A stretch of 64,000 nt of DNA from the NCBI RefSeq assembly GCF_036786105.1, contig NZ_DAIQRQ010000006.1, positions 1 through 64,000 of the forward strand, read 5' to 3'. Made by a program: the position numbers and the translations under genes. Under the pieces are notes generated by a model. The model ran no database searches, was not told where the DNA came from, and saw only the letters and a list, made by a program, of their open reading frames with translations. Numbering within the stretch: the stretch's first letter is position 1; the number at the start of each line of letters is the position of its first letter. Positions 1 to 8,512 of the stretch are shown in pieces. This stretch comes from Ohtaekwangia sp036786105 (lineage in GTDB: Bacteria; Bacteroidota; Bacteroidia; Cytophagales; Cyclobacteriaceae).

Positions 1-625
1 CAAAACCAATCAACGCTCCGCCCAGGTGCGCTATATTTCCACCGGCGTTGGATTGAACGGTACCCAGAAAGGACAACACGATATAAAAAGCTGCTATATA
101 TTTAATGCGCACTGGCCCGAGGAACAACAAAAAGAAAGTATAATCCGGAAGCAATGTAGCGGTAGCCACTACAATGGCATATACTGCTGCCGATGCGCCA
201 ATCATACCCAATAACGGTGTGCGTTCTATAAAGAACGGAATCAGGTTATATACCAGCAGGTAAGAAGCACCGCCTGCCAATGCGCCCAGCACATATACCG
301 AAACAAGTTTATCGCTGCCGAGATACTCTACAAACAATTTACCGAACCAGTAGAGGAACAGCATATTGTAAAGTATATGAAATATACCACTCAGATCATG
401 CACAAAGGCATATGTCATGATAGTCCACGGTTTCAGGATAAAGGCTTCGATGGGTGCAGGTATAGCTACCTGCAGGTGCAACCACTCCCCTATTTCCGGA
501 AACTGACTTATTGTTGAGAACACGGTGATAACCGCCATCACCAGGAACACGACCACGTTGATAATGATCAACTGTACGTGTGCATTATTATACCGGTTAA
601 ATGCGTTCTTGAATTCTTCAAACAT
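1..625 (-). CDS. Rhomboid family intramembrane serine protease (partial)
   Basis: A membrane protease that would cleave transmembrane segments within the lipid bilayer. The gene begins at the ATG complementary to 623-625 (MFEEFKNAFN...) and runs off the left edge, so only about 208 residues are visible. They show several hydrophobic segments, the loop Trp-containing region, the catalytic serine motif GASAAVYA and, close to the edge, the histidine helix AHLGG. These two motifs form the Ser-His dyad of rhomboids. A second rhomboid lies 27 bp upstream on the same strand, so the two are probably co-transcribed from the mutL side. Substrate cannot be inferred. An earlier ATG at 629 is closed by a stop within four codons, which fixes the start. 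Confidence 0.88.
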   Translation of the reverse strand, partial: MFEEFKNAFNRYNNAHVQLIIINVVVFLVMAVITVFSTISQFPEIGEWLHLQVAIPAPIEAFILKPWTIMTYAFVHDLSGIFHILYNMLFLYWFGKLFVEYLGSDKLVSVYVLGALAGGASYLLVYNLIPFFIERTPLLGMIGASAAVYAIVVATATLLPDYTFFLLFLGPVRIKYIAAFYIVLSFLGTVQSNAGGNIAHLGGALIGF

Positions 626-652
626 ACATCAACACACTAAATTGTTTAACGC

Positions 653-1300
653 TCAGCTCCATCCATCGCCACCCTCTTTTCGCCAGGCGGTGATCAGCAG
701 AAACGCAAAAATTACACCACCCAGGTGTGCGAAGTGAGCCACATTTCCACTTTTGTCCATGAAAAAATTCAGGCCTCCTAACAGAAACACAAGATACTTA
801 GCTTTAATCGGAATTGGGGGGATCAATAACATTATTTCCATGTTAGGAAATATCATACCGAAGCCCATTAAAATACCATATATAGCACCGGAAGCTCCCA
901 TCATAATGCCGTAAGAGCCAATACCGAGATATCGATCTACAATAATGTTAAAAATGCCCGCTCCTATACCCGTTACCATATAGAACATTGTGAACCGTTT
1001 GGTTCCCCAATATGATTCCAGCATTGGTCCCATAAAAGCAAGGCTCAGCATGTTGAAGAATATATGCGAGAATCCTCCATGCACGAACATATACGTAAAA
1101 AGCTGGTAAGGCTTAAAGCAATCGGTATGCGTATTCCACATTGACAAAAAGCCTGTAATGATGTCGTTCTGATATGCGAAGCCTATACCACTACTGCCAA
1201 AACATCCTGCGAAATCCATACTGGGCGCTACCATCTGGCCTATAAAAACAATCACATTTATAATGATAATACTTCTAACAACCGGCGTAAGTCTGAACAT
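653..1300 (-). CDS. Rhomboid family intramembrane serine protease
   Basis: A complete 215-residue membrane protein made of about six hydrophobic helices. It carries the rhomboid signature: the catalytic serine in GASGAIYG and the catalytic histidine in AHFAHLGG near the C-terminus. The conserved HGGFSHIFFNML segment of helix 2 is also present. It sits between mutL (48 bp upstream) and a second rhomboid (27 bp downstream), all on the minus strand, an arrangement that suggests one transcript. The two rhomboids differ clearly in sequence, so this is not a recent duplication. Family assignment is firm. Substrate and physiological role are unknown. Confidence 0.9.
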   Translation of the reverse strand: MFRLTPVVRSIIIINVIVFIGQMVAPSMDFAGCFGSSGIGFAYQNDIITGFLSMWNTHTDCFKPYQLFTYMFVHGGFSHIFFNMLSLAFMGPMLESYWGTKRFTMFYMVTGIGAGIFNIIVDRYLGIGSYGIMMGASGAIYGILMGFGMIFPNMEIMLLIPPIPIKAKYLVFLLGGLNFFMDKSGNVAHFAHLGGVIFAFLLITAWRKEGGDGWS

Positions 1301-1348
1301 AGTAAGTTTAATTAATCTGCTTCTTCCGTTTTCTGTTATAGGTCGGGA

Positions 1349-3163
1349 TTATCTAAAATAGGTTTCAAGTTTAGTTAATTCAAAAATAAAAAATGTAGGT
1401 TTCCCGTCTGGCGAGTAGTTCGATGTTGAACACGCAAACAAACTATCTACCAGGGCCTGCATTTCTTCGCGCACCAGCGGCTGCCCGGCCTTAATGGAAG
1501 CCCGCCTGGCCAGCGCCCGCGCGAGATTTTCCTGCAGCGGCAACTCAAGTTCCGACTGGTTGACCTTGAACTGCTCGATCAATCCTTCAAACAAATCTTT
1601 TTCATTACCGCCCTGCACTGTAGTTGGCACACCATTTACCACCAGTGTATTCTTTCCAAATACATCAAAGCGAAACCCCAGTGCTTCTATCTCCGGTTGC
1701 ATCTCCAGTGCTAACGCAAAATCGGCTGCACTCAGCGTGATGGCCTGCGGAAATAAACTTTGCTGACTCTGACCGGATTTATTTTTCAGTTGATTTAAAA
1801 ACTTTTCAAACAAAATGCGTTCGTGCGCAGCCTGCTGATCGATGATCATCATACCCGACCTCACCTGTTTAACGAGGTAACGGGCATGAAGTTGAAACAA
1901 CGTCCGCTCTTCTGAAGCAGTCGCTTGTGATGACTGATTTATTGCACTCTCGAACCGCAGCGTCTGCGGTTGTGGTGCCGTAATTTCATCCTGCTGGCGA
2001 ATGGTCGGTTTTATTTCGGGGGTTTCAAACAGCTTCTCCCAATTTTCGGTGTTGGAGCGATGTAAGGCTGTGCTGAATCGTTCTTCAAAATATACCTGCT
2101 TTGACTGGTTGTTGGCATTGTTAAGCTTGGTGATGAAATTCACATCGGCATTAAAATCTATAGCCGGTGTCAGGTTGTGCGAGCCTATAGCCTGCCGCAC
2201 CGCAGCGCGCACTACAGCATACACAGCACGCTCATCATCAAACTTGATTTCCGTTTTGGTAGGGTGCACGTTCACATCGATATGCTTCGGATCCATGTGA
2301 ATGAAGAGCACATAGAACGGAAAACTGTTTTCGGAGATCAGTCCTTCAAAGGCATTCATCACCGCGTGGTTCAGATAGTTGCTGCGGATAAACCGGTTGT
2401 TCACAAACAGGAACTGCTCACCCCGCGTTTTGCGTGCAAAGTCGGGCTTGCCTACATATCCCTGCACTTTAACATTCTCCGTTTCCTCCTGGCAGGTAGC
2501 CAGTTGCTCCTGATACGATTTGCCAAACAGGTTTACAATACGCTGGCTGAGCTTGGTAGCGGGCAGATCGTATATACGTTCATCACCATGAATCATGGAG
2601 AAAGAAATTTCCGGATGTGCGAGCGCGAGCCGCTGAAATTCTTCAATGATATGTTTTAGTTCTACCGGATTTGACTTCAGAAAATTTCTGCGCGCCGGTA
2701 TATTGTAGAAGAGATTTTTTACTGCGATACTGGTTCCTTTCTCGCAGGCTACAGGCTCTTGTTTTTTTATATCCGAGCCTTCTACCACAATGCAGGTGCC
2801 CAGTTCCTGGTCAGCCAGTCGTGTTTTAATTTCTACCTGTGCCACGGCTGCGATAGAGGCCAGCGCCTCACCACGAAAGCCCATGGTATATAGTGCGAAC
2901 AGATCTTCGGCCTTCCGTATCTTGGATGTAGCATGACGCTCCAGGCTCATACGTGCATCGGTCTCCGACATGCCGCTACCATCATCGATCACCTGCAGCA
3001 GAGATTTACCGGCTTCCTTTACAATCAGTTTAATGGTGGTGGCTCCCGCATCGATCGAGTTTTCGATCAGCTCCTTCACAGCCGAAGCCGGGCGTTGCAC
3101 CACTTCACCAGCGGCAATCTGGTTGGCAATCGAATCGGGTAAAAGCTGAATGATGTCAGGCAT
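1349..3163 (-). CDS. mutL: DNA mismatch repair protein MutL
   Basis: MutL couples mismatch recognition by MutS to strand removal. The 604-residue protein has the N-terminal GHKL ATPase with ENSIDAG (34-40), DDGSGM (60-65) and GFRGEALASI (95-104). A low-complexity linker spans about 340-425, and a C-terminal dimerisation domain follows. In that domain the metal-binding endonuclease motif DQHA(X)2E(X)4E appears as DQQAAHERILFE (442-453), with Gln where His is usual. The C-terminal region reads SPDGKPTFF, resembling the usual C-P-H-G-R-P element but without its Cys and His. The length is normal. It is transcribed away from the GH3/beta-lactamase gene, with 170 bp between them. Confidence 0.95.
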   Translation of the reverse strand: MPDIIQLLPDSIANQIAAGEVVQRPASAVKELIENSIDAGATTIKLIVKEAGKSLLQVIDDGSGMSETDARMSLERHATSKIRKAEDLFALYTMGFRGEALASIAAVAQVEIKTRLADQELGTCIVVEGSDIKKQEPVACEKGTSIAVKNLFYNIPARRNFLKSNPVELKHIIEEFQRLALAHPEISFSMIHGDERIYDLPATKLSQRIVNLFGKSYQEQLATCQEETENVKVQGYVGKPDFARKTRGEQFLFVNNRFIRSNYLNHAVMNAFEGLISENSFPFYVLFIHMDPKHIDVNVHPTKTEIKFDDERAVYAVVRAAVRQAIGSHNLTPAIDFNADVNFITKLNNANNQSKQVYFEERFSTALHRSNTENWEKLFETPEIKPTIRQQDEITAPQPQTLRFESAINQSSQATASEERTLFQLHARYLVKQVRSGMMIIDQQAAHERILFEKFLNQLKNKSGQSQQSLFPQAITLSAADFALALEMQPEIEALGFRFDVFGKNTLVVNGVPTTVQGGNEKDLFEGLIEQFKVNQSELELPLQENLARALARRASIKAGQPLVREEMQALVDSLFACSTSNYSPDGKPTFFIFELTKLETYFR

Positions 3164-3333
3164 GAATGCAGTCGTGCAAATTAAGGAAGCACAAAGGTGG
3201 CAAATTTTACAGAAGGAATCGCCAGATTTTTAGATACACCCGTTGAAATGTTCCCGGAAGTTCACCGTTAAAAATTTAACCGTTAACTTCGCTCGTTCAC
3301 CGTAATCGTTCATTTTTTAAACTTTATTAACGG

Positions 3334-6228
3334 ATGGTTAAAAAGACGCTTGGTCTCTTTGCACTTATACTCTACTGTATTATACCCGCATGCGCCCAAC
3401 AAACCAGGCAAGCCTGGGTTGACAGCGTATTCAATTCCCTCAACACCAACCGAAAAATCGGCCAGCTATTTATGATACAAGTGCCGGCCCAAACCGATGC
3501 TGCCAGGCTGAATGAAGTACGTTCCAAAATAAAAAATGAAGAAGTAGGCGGACTAATCATAGCCGGTGGCAACCCGGTAACACTCGCCCGACTGATTGCC
3601 GGATTTCAGAAAGAGTCTGATATACCATTGCTCATTGCGCAGGATGCCGAAGGCGGTTTAGGCATGAGCCTCGACAGTACACTTACCTATCCGTCTCCAC
3701 TCGTGTTGGGCGCAATCAGAAATGATTCACTGCTTTACGAACTAGGCAAGAATATCGCACTGCAACTAAAGATGATTGGCGTTAATCTGAATTTCGCTCC
3801 CACCGTGGAGATGAATACAACGCCAACCCTACACTACCAGTCTTTCGGAGAAAATAAATTTCGCATCACCAACAAGGCACTGGCGTTCATGAAGGGCATG
3901 GCCGATCAGCATGTGCTGGCGGTGGTAAAGAATTTTCCGGTAAAGGGATTAACCATTACAGAGGTAGAGAAGGGCTGGCCCATTGTTCAACCTGCTGTGG
4001 ACACCGCACAGGTATATACTTTCAGACGACTTTTCGATGGCGGGCTCACCGGATTTATACCCGGCAGCACAGAGTTGCCATTATTCTATTCCAACATGAG
4101 CCTGGCACGTAAGAACAATTTTACTTCGCAGGCATTGTCATCGCTGTTTACAGGCGATTGGGTAAAAAGGAACATGAACTTTAAGGGACTGGCCTTTACA
4201 GACATGCGCAATGTTCCGCCCATGGAGGAAAAGAACGGTGAGGGATTGGCATCACTCTATGCATTAAAGGCCGGTAATGATGTGCAGCTATACCCGGAAG
4301 ACATTAACAACGCTATTCGAAAAATACGCCGGCAGGTTCGCCGCGATAAGCAGCTCGAAGAGCAACTGGATGCAAGTGTTAAAAAGATACTCGCGGCTAA
4401 ATATGATGCCGGCCTGTGGCACAAGGAAGTGATCAACACCGATAATCTTTTACTCCGGCTCAACACACCGCAATCGCGACTGCTGAATAAAAAATTACAG
4501 GAAGCCGCCATCACGGTAGTGAAGAACAGTAACAATGTGTTACCGGTATCTATACTCGATAATAAAAAATTTGTATACATTACCAGCGACACTACACAAA
4601 AACCGGATGCGCTATATCATTACCTGACACACTATACACATGCCGACCGCTATACATTACATCAACTGCCGCAGCTTAAGCGGCTTGCAGAAAGTAAAGA
4701 TAAGTTTACCATCATCATTGGTATTTACCCGCAAACAACACCGGAGGCGCTGAGTATATTAAAGCAGTTACTGGGAACATTTAATCGTCATGAAGTAATT
4801 CTCTGCGACTTTGGCAATGAAGAATTTCTACGCACGGCCGGGCAGTACCCCACGGTTATTACAGCCTATACCAACACACGCGAAATGCTGGAAGGTGTGC
4901 CGCAGGTAATTTTTGGAGCACTCGCGGCAGATGCTATACTGCCTATGAGCATAAGCGATCAACTGAAGAACGGTATCAGCAATACATACTCTTCACTTAA
5001 CCGCCTTACCTATTCTATACCCGAAGATGCCGGCATGGATAGTCGTGTGCTCACGGAGATTGACTCCATTGCCCGGGAGGCTATCAAAACGATGGCAACG
5101 CCCGGATGCCAGGTATTGGTAGCCCGTCATGGCAAAGTGGTGTATGATAAATCGTTTGGATACCTCACATACGAGAAGAAATCACCCGTAACAGAGCGGA
5201 CCATTTACGATCTCGCTTCACTCACCAAAGTATCTGCCACGCTACAAGCCACCATGTTTATGTACGAGCGTGGCCTCATCGACCTCAATAAAAAGGCTTC
5301 TGTCTATCTGCCTGAGCTGCGAAACAGCAACAAGAAAGATATCACCATTATTGATATGCTCACACACCAGGCGGGACTTGCACCCTTTATACCCATGTGG
5401 CCGCAGACGATGAAAGACACTACATTTCTGCCACAATTCTACAGCCACACGCGCGATGCAGTACATCCTTTTCCCGTGGCCCCCGGACTTTATGGATCGC
5501 AGGCCATGAAAGATTCTGTCTGGTCGTGGATCATTCAGTCCAGGATGGCCGAAAAACCACCACGCACGCCTTATCCATACCGCTATAGCGATTTGGGACT
5601 GATGATTATGCAGCACATTGTGGAACGACTTTTAAATCAACCGCTGGATGATTTTCTGCATCAAAATTTTTATGAGCCACTGGGTGCCTATACTACCCGC
5701 TTCAATCCATTGGATAACTTTCCGGTGCAAACCATTGCTCCTACCGAGATCGACAAAATATACCGTAAGAAACTGATCGCAGGCACTGTACACGATGAGC
5801 GTGCCGCCATGATGGGCGGTGTCAGTGGCCATGCCGGTTTATTCAGCAATGCCAGCGACCTGGCGAAGCTCGGACAAATGCTTTTGCAAGAAGGATATTA
5901 TGGAGGATATCATTATTACAAGCCGGAAACAGTACGTTTATTCTCTACCAAAATGTATAAAGGCCGCAGAGCCATTGGCTGGGATCGCCCGGTGCAAAGT
6001 GAGTGGAACAGCCCTACATCATTAACTGCATCGCCGCTTACCTTTGGCCACACCGGGTTTACCGGCACGTGTATGTGGATCGATCCGGAGTTCGACCTCG
6101 TATATATTTTCCTATCCAACAGAGTATATCCCGACCGGAGCACGCGTCTTAATACCACCAACATCCGTTCGCGTATTCAGGACGTCATCTATCAATCGAT
6201 CTTTGATTATTGCGCCCATTCACAATAA
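3334..6228 (+). CDS. GH3 (NagZ-like) domain fused to a beta-lactamase family serine hydrolase
   Basis: A 964-residue secreted two-domain protein with a signal peptide ending near PACAQ (21). Residues about 30-400 match the family 3 glycoside hydrolase fold of NagZ, with LLIAQDAEGGLGM and the nucleophile-type Asp in AFTD (290). A GH3 C-terminal-like linker follows. Residues about 565-955 form a class C beta-lactamase/penicillin-binding esterase domain, with SLTK (629-632), YSD as the YxN element and HTGFTG as the KTG-like element. The fusion is widespread in Bacteroidota and is presumed to act on peptidoglycan. Here the NagZ general-acid motif KHFPGHG is KNFPVKG (199-205) and the following D-x-H is absent, so the glycosidase half may be inactive. 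Confidence 0.88.
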   Translation: MVKKTLGLFALILYCIIPACAQQTRQAWVDSVFNSLNTNRKIGQLFMIQVPAQTDAARLNEVRSKIKNEEVGGLIIAGGNPVTLARLIAGFQKESDIPLLIAQDAEGGLGMSLDSTLTYPSPLVLGAIRNDSLLYELGKNIALQLKMIGVNLNFAPTVEMNTTPTLHYQSFGENKFRITNKALAFMKGMADQHVLAVVKNFPVKGLTITEVEKGWPIVQPAVDTAQVYTFRRLFDGGLTGFIPGSTELPLFYSNMSLARKNNFTSQALSSLFTGDWVKRNMNFKGLAFTDMRNVPPMEEKNGEGLASLYALKAGNDVQLYPEDINNAIRKIRRQVRRDKQLEEQLDASVKKILAAKYDAGLWHKEVINTDNLLLRLNTPQSRLLNKKLQEAAITVVKNSNNVLPVSILDNKKFVYITSDTTQKPDALYHYLTHYTHADRYTLHQLPQLKRLAESKDKFTIIIGIYPQTTPEALSILKQLLGTFNRHEVILCDFGNEEFLRTAGQYPTVITAYTNTREMLEGVPQVIFGALAADAILPMSISDQLKNGISNTYSSLNRLTYSIPEDAGMDSRVLTEIDSIAREAIKTMATPGCQVLVARHGKVVYDKSFGYLTYEKKSPVTERTIYDLASLTKVSATLQATMFMYERGLIDLNKKASVYLPELRNSNKKDITIIDMLTHQAGLAPFIPMWPQTMKDTTFLPQFYSHTRDAVHPFPVAPGLYGSQAMKDSVWSWIIQSRMAEKPPRTPYPYRYSDLGLMIMQHIVERLLNQPLDDFLHQNFYEPLGAYTTRFNPLDNFPVQTIAPTEIDKIYRKKLIAGTVHDERAAMMGGVSGHAGLFSNASDLAKLGQMLLQEGYYGGYHYYKPETVRLFSTKMYKGRRAIGWDRPVQSEWNSPTSLTASPLTFGHTGFTGTCMWIDPEFDLVYIFLSNRVYPDRSTRLNTTNIRSRIQDVIYQSIFDYCAHSQ

Positions 6229-6294
6229 ATTAACAAAAGAAGAGAAACTAACCCTATGTGAAACGGGTTAAGCTGTAACAAAAACCAACCACCA

Positions 6295-7446
6295 GTGGAA
6301 CAAATTAAAATTGGCATTGTATGCTATCCAACCTTCGGAGGAAGTGGTGTAGTAGCGACTGAGCTCGGTAAAGCACTCGCCCAGGAAGGTCACAAAGTAC
6401 ATTTTATCACTTACTCACAACCTACCCGCCTCGATTTCCTGAATGAAAATCTTTACTATCACGAAGTAGATTTCCGATCATACCCCCTCTTTGAATTTCA
6501 ACCCTACGAGCTTGCACTGGCCAGCAAAATGGTAAGTGTGGTAAAGAACGAAAGACTTGATTTGCTGCATGTACATTATGCTATACCACATGCTTCTGCA
6601 GCCTATATGGCTAAACAGATTTTGCGTACACATGGTATATTTATACCGGTAGTAACAACCCTGCACGGTACTGATATAACGCTGGTGGGTAAAGATCCTT
6701 CATACGAACCCGTGGTAACATTCAGCATCAACCAGTCTGATGGCGTTACGGCTGTATCTGAAGATCTGAAAAGAGAAACCTATCAGCACTTCAAAGTATT
6801 GAATGATATAGAAGTTATACCTAACTTCATCGATCTTGAAAAATTCAAGAAGCAGAAGAAGGATCACTTCAAGAAAGCGATCTGCCCCAACGGCGAGTCG
6901 CTCATTGTGCACACATCCAACTTCAGAAAAGTGAAGCGTATACCGGATGTGATCCAGGTGTTTGCAAACATTCGCAGAGAAATACCGGCCAAGCTGCTCA
7001 TGATTGGCGATGGGCCTGAGCGTAATCATGCTGAAGGTATGTGTCGTGAGCTGGGCATCTGCGATGATATACGTTTTCTCGGAAAGCTTGAAGCAGTGGA
7101 AGAAGTGCTTTCGGTAGCCGACCTCTTCATTATGCCGTCCGAGAAGGAGAGCTTCGGTCTGGCAGCGCTGGAGGCAATGGCCTGCGAAGTACCAGTAATT
7201 TCGACTAACACGGGTGGGCTACCCGAACTTAATGTGCAGGGTGTTACCGGCTTTATGAGTGCCGTAGGCGATGTGGAAGATATGACGCGAAAAGCCCTGT
7301 TTGTACTGGATAAAAACAACCTTCCCCGCTTTAAAGAGAACGCATTGAAGCGGGCACAAGATTTTGATATCACGAAGATACTGCCCTTGTACGAAAGCTA
7401 TTACCAGAAAATTTTAGAAAAATCCGCAGCGAAAACTGCGGTATAA
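6295..7446 (+). CDS. bshA: N-acetyl-alpha-D-glucosaminyl L-malate synthase BshA
   Basis: A 383-residue GT4 glycosyltransferase that joins GlcNAc from UDP-GlcNAc to L-malate, the first step of bacillithiol synthesis. The N-terminus reads KIGIVCYPTFGGSGVVATEL, the hallmark of BshA. Downstream are HVHYAIPHA, the LHGTDITLVG acceptor region and the E-x7-E sugar-nucleotide motif in EKESFGLAALEAMACEVPVI. The start is GTG at 6295; the next in-frame Met lies far inside the conserved core, so GTG is required. No other bacillithiol gene (bshB, bshC) is in the window. It follows the GH3 gene by 66 bp on the same strand. Confidence 0.93.
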   Translation: MEQIKIGIVCYPTFGGSGVVATELGKALAQEGHKVHFITYSQPTRLDFLNENLYYHEVDFRSYPLFEFQPYELALASKMVSVVKNERLDLLHVHYAIPHASAAYMAKQILRTHGIFIPVVTTLHGTDITLVGKDPSYEPVVTFSINQSDGVTAVSEDLKRETYQHFKVLNDIEVIPNFIDLEKFKKQKKDHFKKAICPNGESLIVHTSNFRKVKRIPDVIQVFANIRREIPAKLLMIGDGPERNHAEGMCRELGICDDIRFLGKLEAVEEVLSVADLFIMPSEKESFGLAALEAMACEVPVISTNTGGLPELNVQGVTGFMSAVGDVEDMTRKALFVLDKNNLPRFKENALKRAQDFDITKILPLYESYYQKILEKSAAKTAV

Positions 7447-7508
7447 ACGTTAATAAATTTTGTACGAGAGTCCTGTGATTTTAATTTCGCACAAAAGTTG
7501 AATACGGT

Positions 7509-8132
7509 ATGGAAGTAGAGGTATTACCCAAAAACAAAGGAACCAAGCAGCTTTTTAAGAACCCGATTTTGGAGAAACTGTCACGCACACATATCTCCAT
7601 TCCACTTACCATATTCTTTTTATACTCTTCAGGATTATTATACTGGAGTATAACACACACATCGCTCAATGCATTTGTAACAACCGGTATGTTCTTCTTC
7701 GGATTGCTCGCCTTCACGTGGGTAGAATACATGACGCACCGCTATATCTTTCACATGCAGACCTATACGAAATTCAGACAGAAGCTGCAGTATACTATGC
7801 ATGGAGTGCATCATGAGTTCCCGAAGGACAAGGACAGGCTGGCAATGCCCCCACTGCTAAGCATTACCATCGCCACCATTCTGCTGCTTTTCTTCAGATT
7901 AATAATGGGTGACCTGGTGTTTGCATTCCTGCCCGGATTTTTGGTTGGCTATGCAGGCTATCTGTCAGTGCACTACATGGTGCATGCGTTTCAGCCACCC
8001 AAAAATTTCTTTAAGGCATGGTGGGTAAATCATAGCGTTCACCACTACAAAGATGGCGAGATTGTGTTTGGTGTATCTTCTCCCTTGTGGGATTATGTAT
8101 ACGGCACAATGCGTGATAAAAAAGCTTCGTAA
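7509..8132 (+). CDS. Fatty acid hydroxylase / sterol desaturase superfamily protein
   Basis: A 207-residue membrane protein with about four hydrophobic segments and the clustered histidines of di-iron membrane hydroxylases: EYMTHRYIFH, HGVHHEFPKD, HYMVH and NHSVHHYKDG. This pattern most resembles fatty acid 2-hydroxylases, which hydroxylate acyl chains of sphingolipids or related lipids. Bacteroidota make sphingolipids, which makes that role plausible, but the substrate is inferred. The gene is monocistronic by appearance, ending 20 bp before a strong bidirectional hairpin terminator. Confidence 0.85.
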   Translation: MEVEVLPKNKGTKQLFKNPILEKLSRTHISIPLTIFFLYSSGLLYWSITHTSLNAFVTTGMFFFGLLAFTWVEYMTHRYIFHMQTYTKFRQKLQYTMHGVHHEFPKDKDRLAMPPLLSITIATILLLFFRLIMGDLVFAFLPGFLVGYAGYLSVHYMVHAFQPPKNFFKAWWVNHSVHHYKDGEIVFGVSSPLWDYVYGTMRDKKAS

Positions 8133-8151
8133 GATTTGGAAGCGTGAATAA

Positions 8152-8190
8152 AATAAAGCCATCCTTTTCAGGATGGCTTCTTTATTTGTT
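8152..8190. terminator. Bidirectional hairpin terminator
   Basis: The stem AGCCATCC/GGATGGCT has a short loop and is flanked by A-rich and T-rich sides on both strands. It lies between the convergent fatty acid hydroxylase and small lipoprotein genes and can serve both. Confidence 0.8.
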
Positions 8191-8217
8191 TAGGTTAATG
8201 AGAGCGTTGTGAACAAA

Positions 8218-8346
8218 TCAGATGCGGGTTTCGCGAGAAGGAGCAGCCTTCTTTTGAACCTTCTTGGCATACGTTGGGCAGGTGTGAAAACCACAGGATG
8301 AGAGGATTACACCTACTAAGACGAAAGCAGCTACAGACTTTTTCAT
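8218..8346 (-). CDS. Small lipoprotein, 42 residues
   Basis: A short reading frame starts at the ATG complementary to 8344-8346 and stops at the TGA complementary to 8218-8220. The peptide is MKKSVAAFVLVGVILSSCG followed by a short tail. It has a basic start, a hydrophobic stretch and a lipobox (LSSC, Cys18), so it should be a lipid-anchored peptide with a mature part of about 25 residues. That part has a second Cys (residue 23) and many Lys/Arg. The gene faces the shared terminator at 8152-8190. I do not recognise a family; tiny Lys-rich lipoproteins of this kind are common in Cytophagales. The lipoprotein reading is seen in the sequence, and any function is unknown. Confidence 0.65.
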   Translation of the reverse strand: MKKSVAAFVLVGVILSSCGFHTCPTYAKKVQKKAAPSRETRI

Positions 8347-8512
8347 AAGGTTGTTTGGTTAAATTGTTATTCAAAGATATTTAAGTCGGTTCAACGGCAT
8401 TTTTCGATTCTGGCAGAATCCTTACACAATGCAAGAATCTTTCAGGAATTTAAATTTTGAAGGAGAAACAGAAAGTCGAAATTAATGGTTTAGAGAGTTA
8501 TACCTTAATGCT

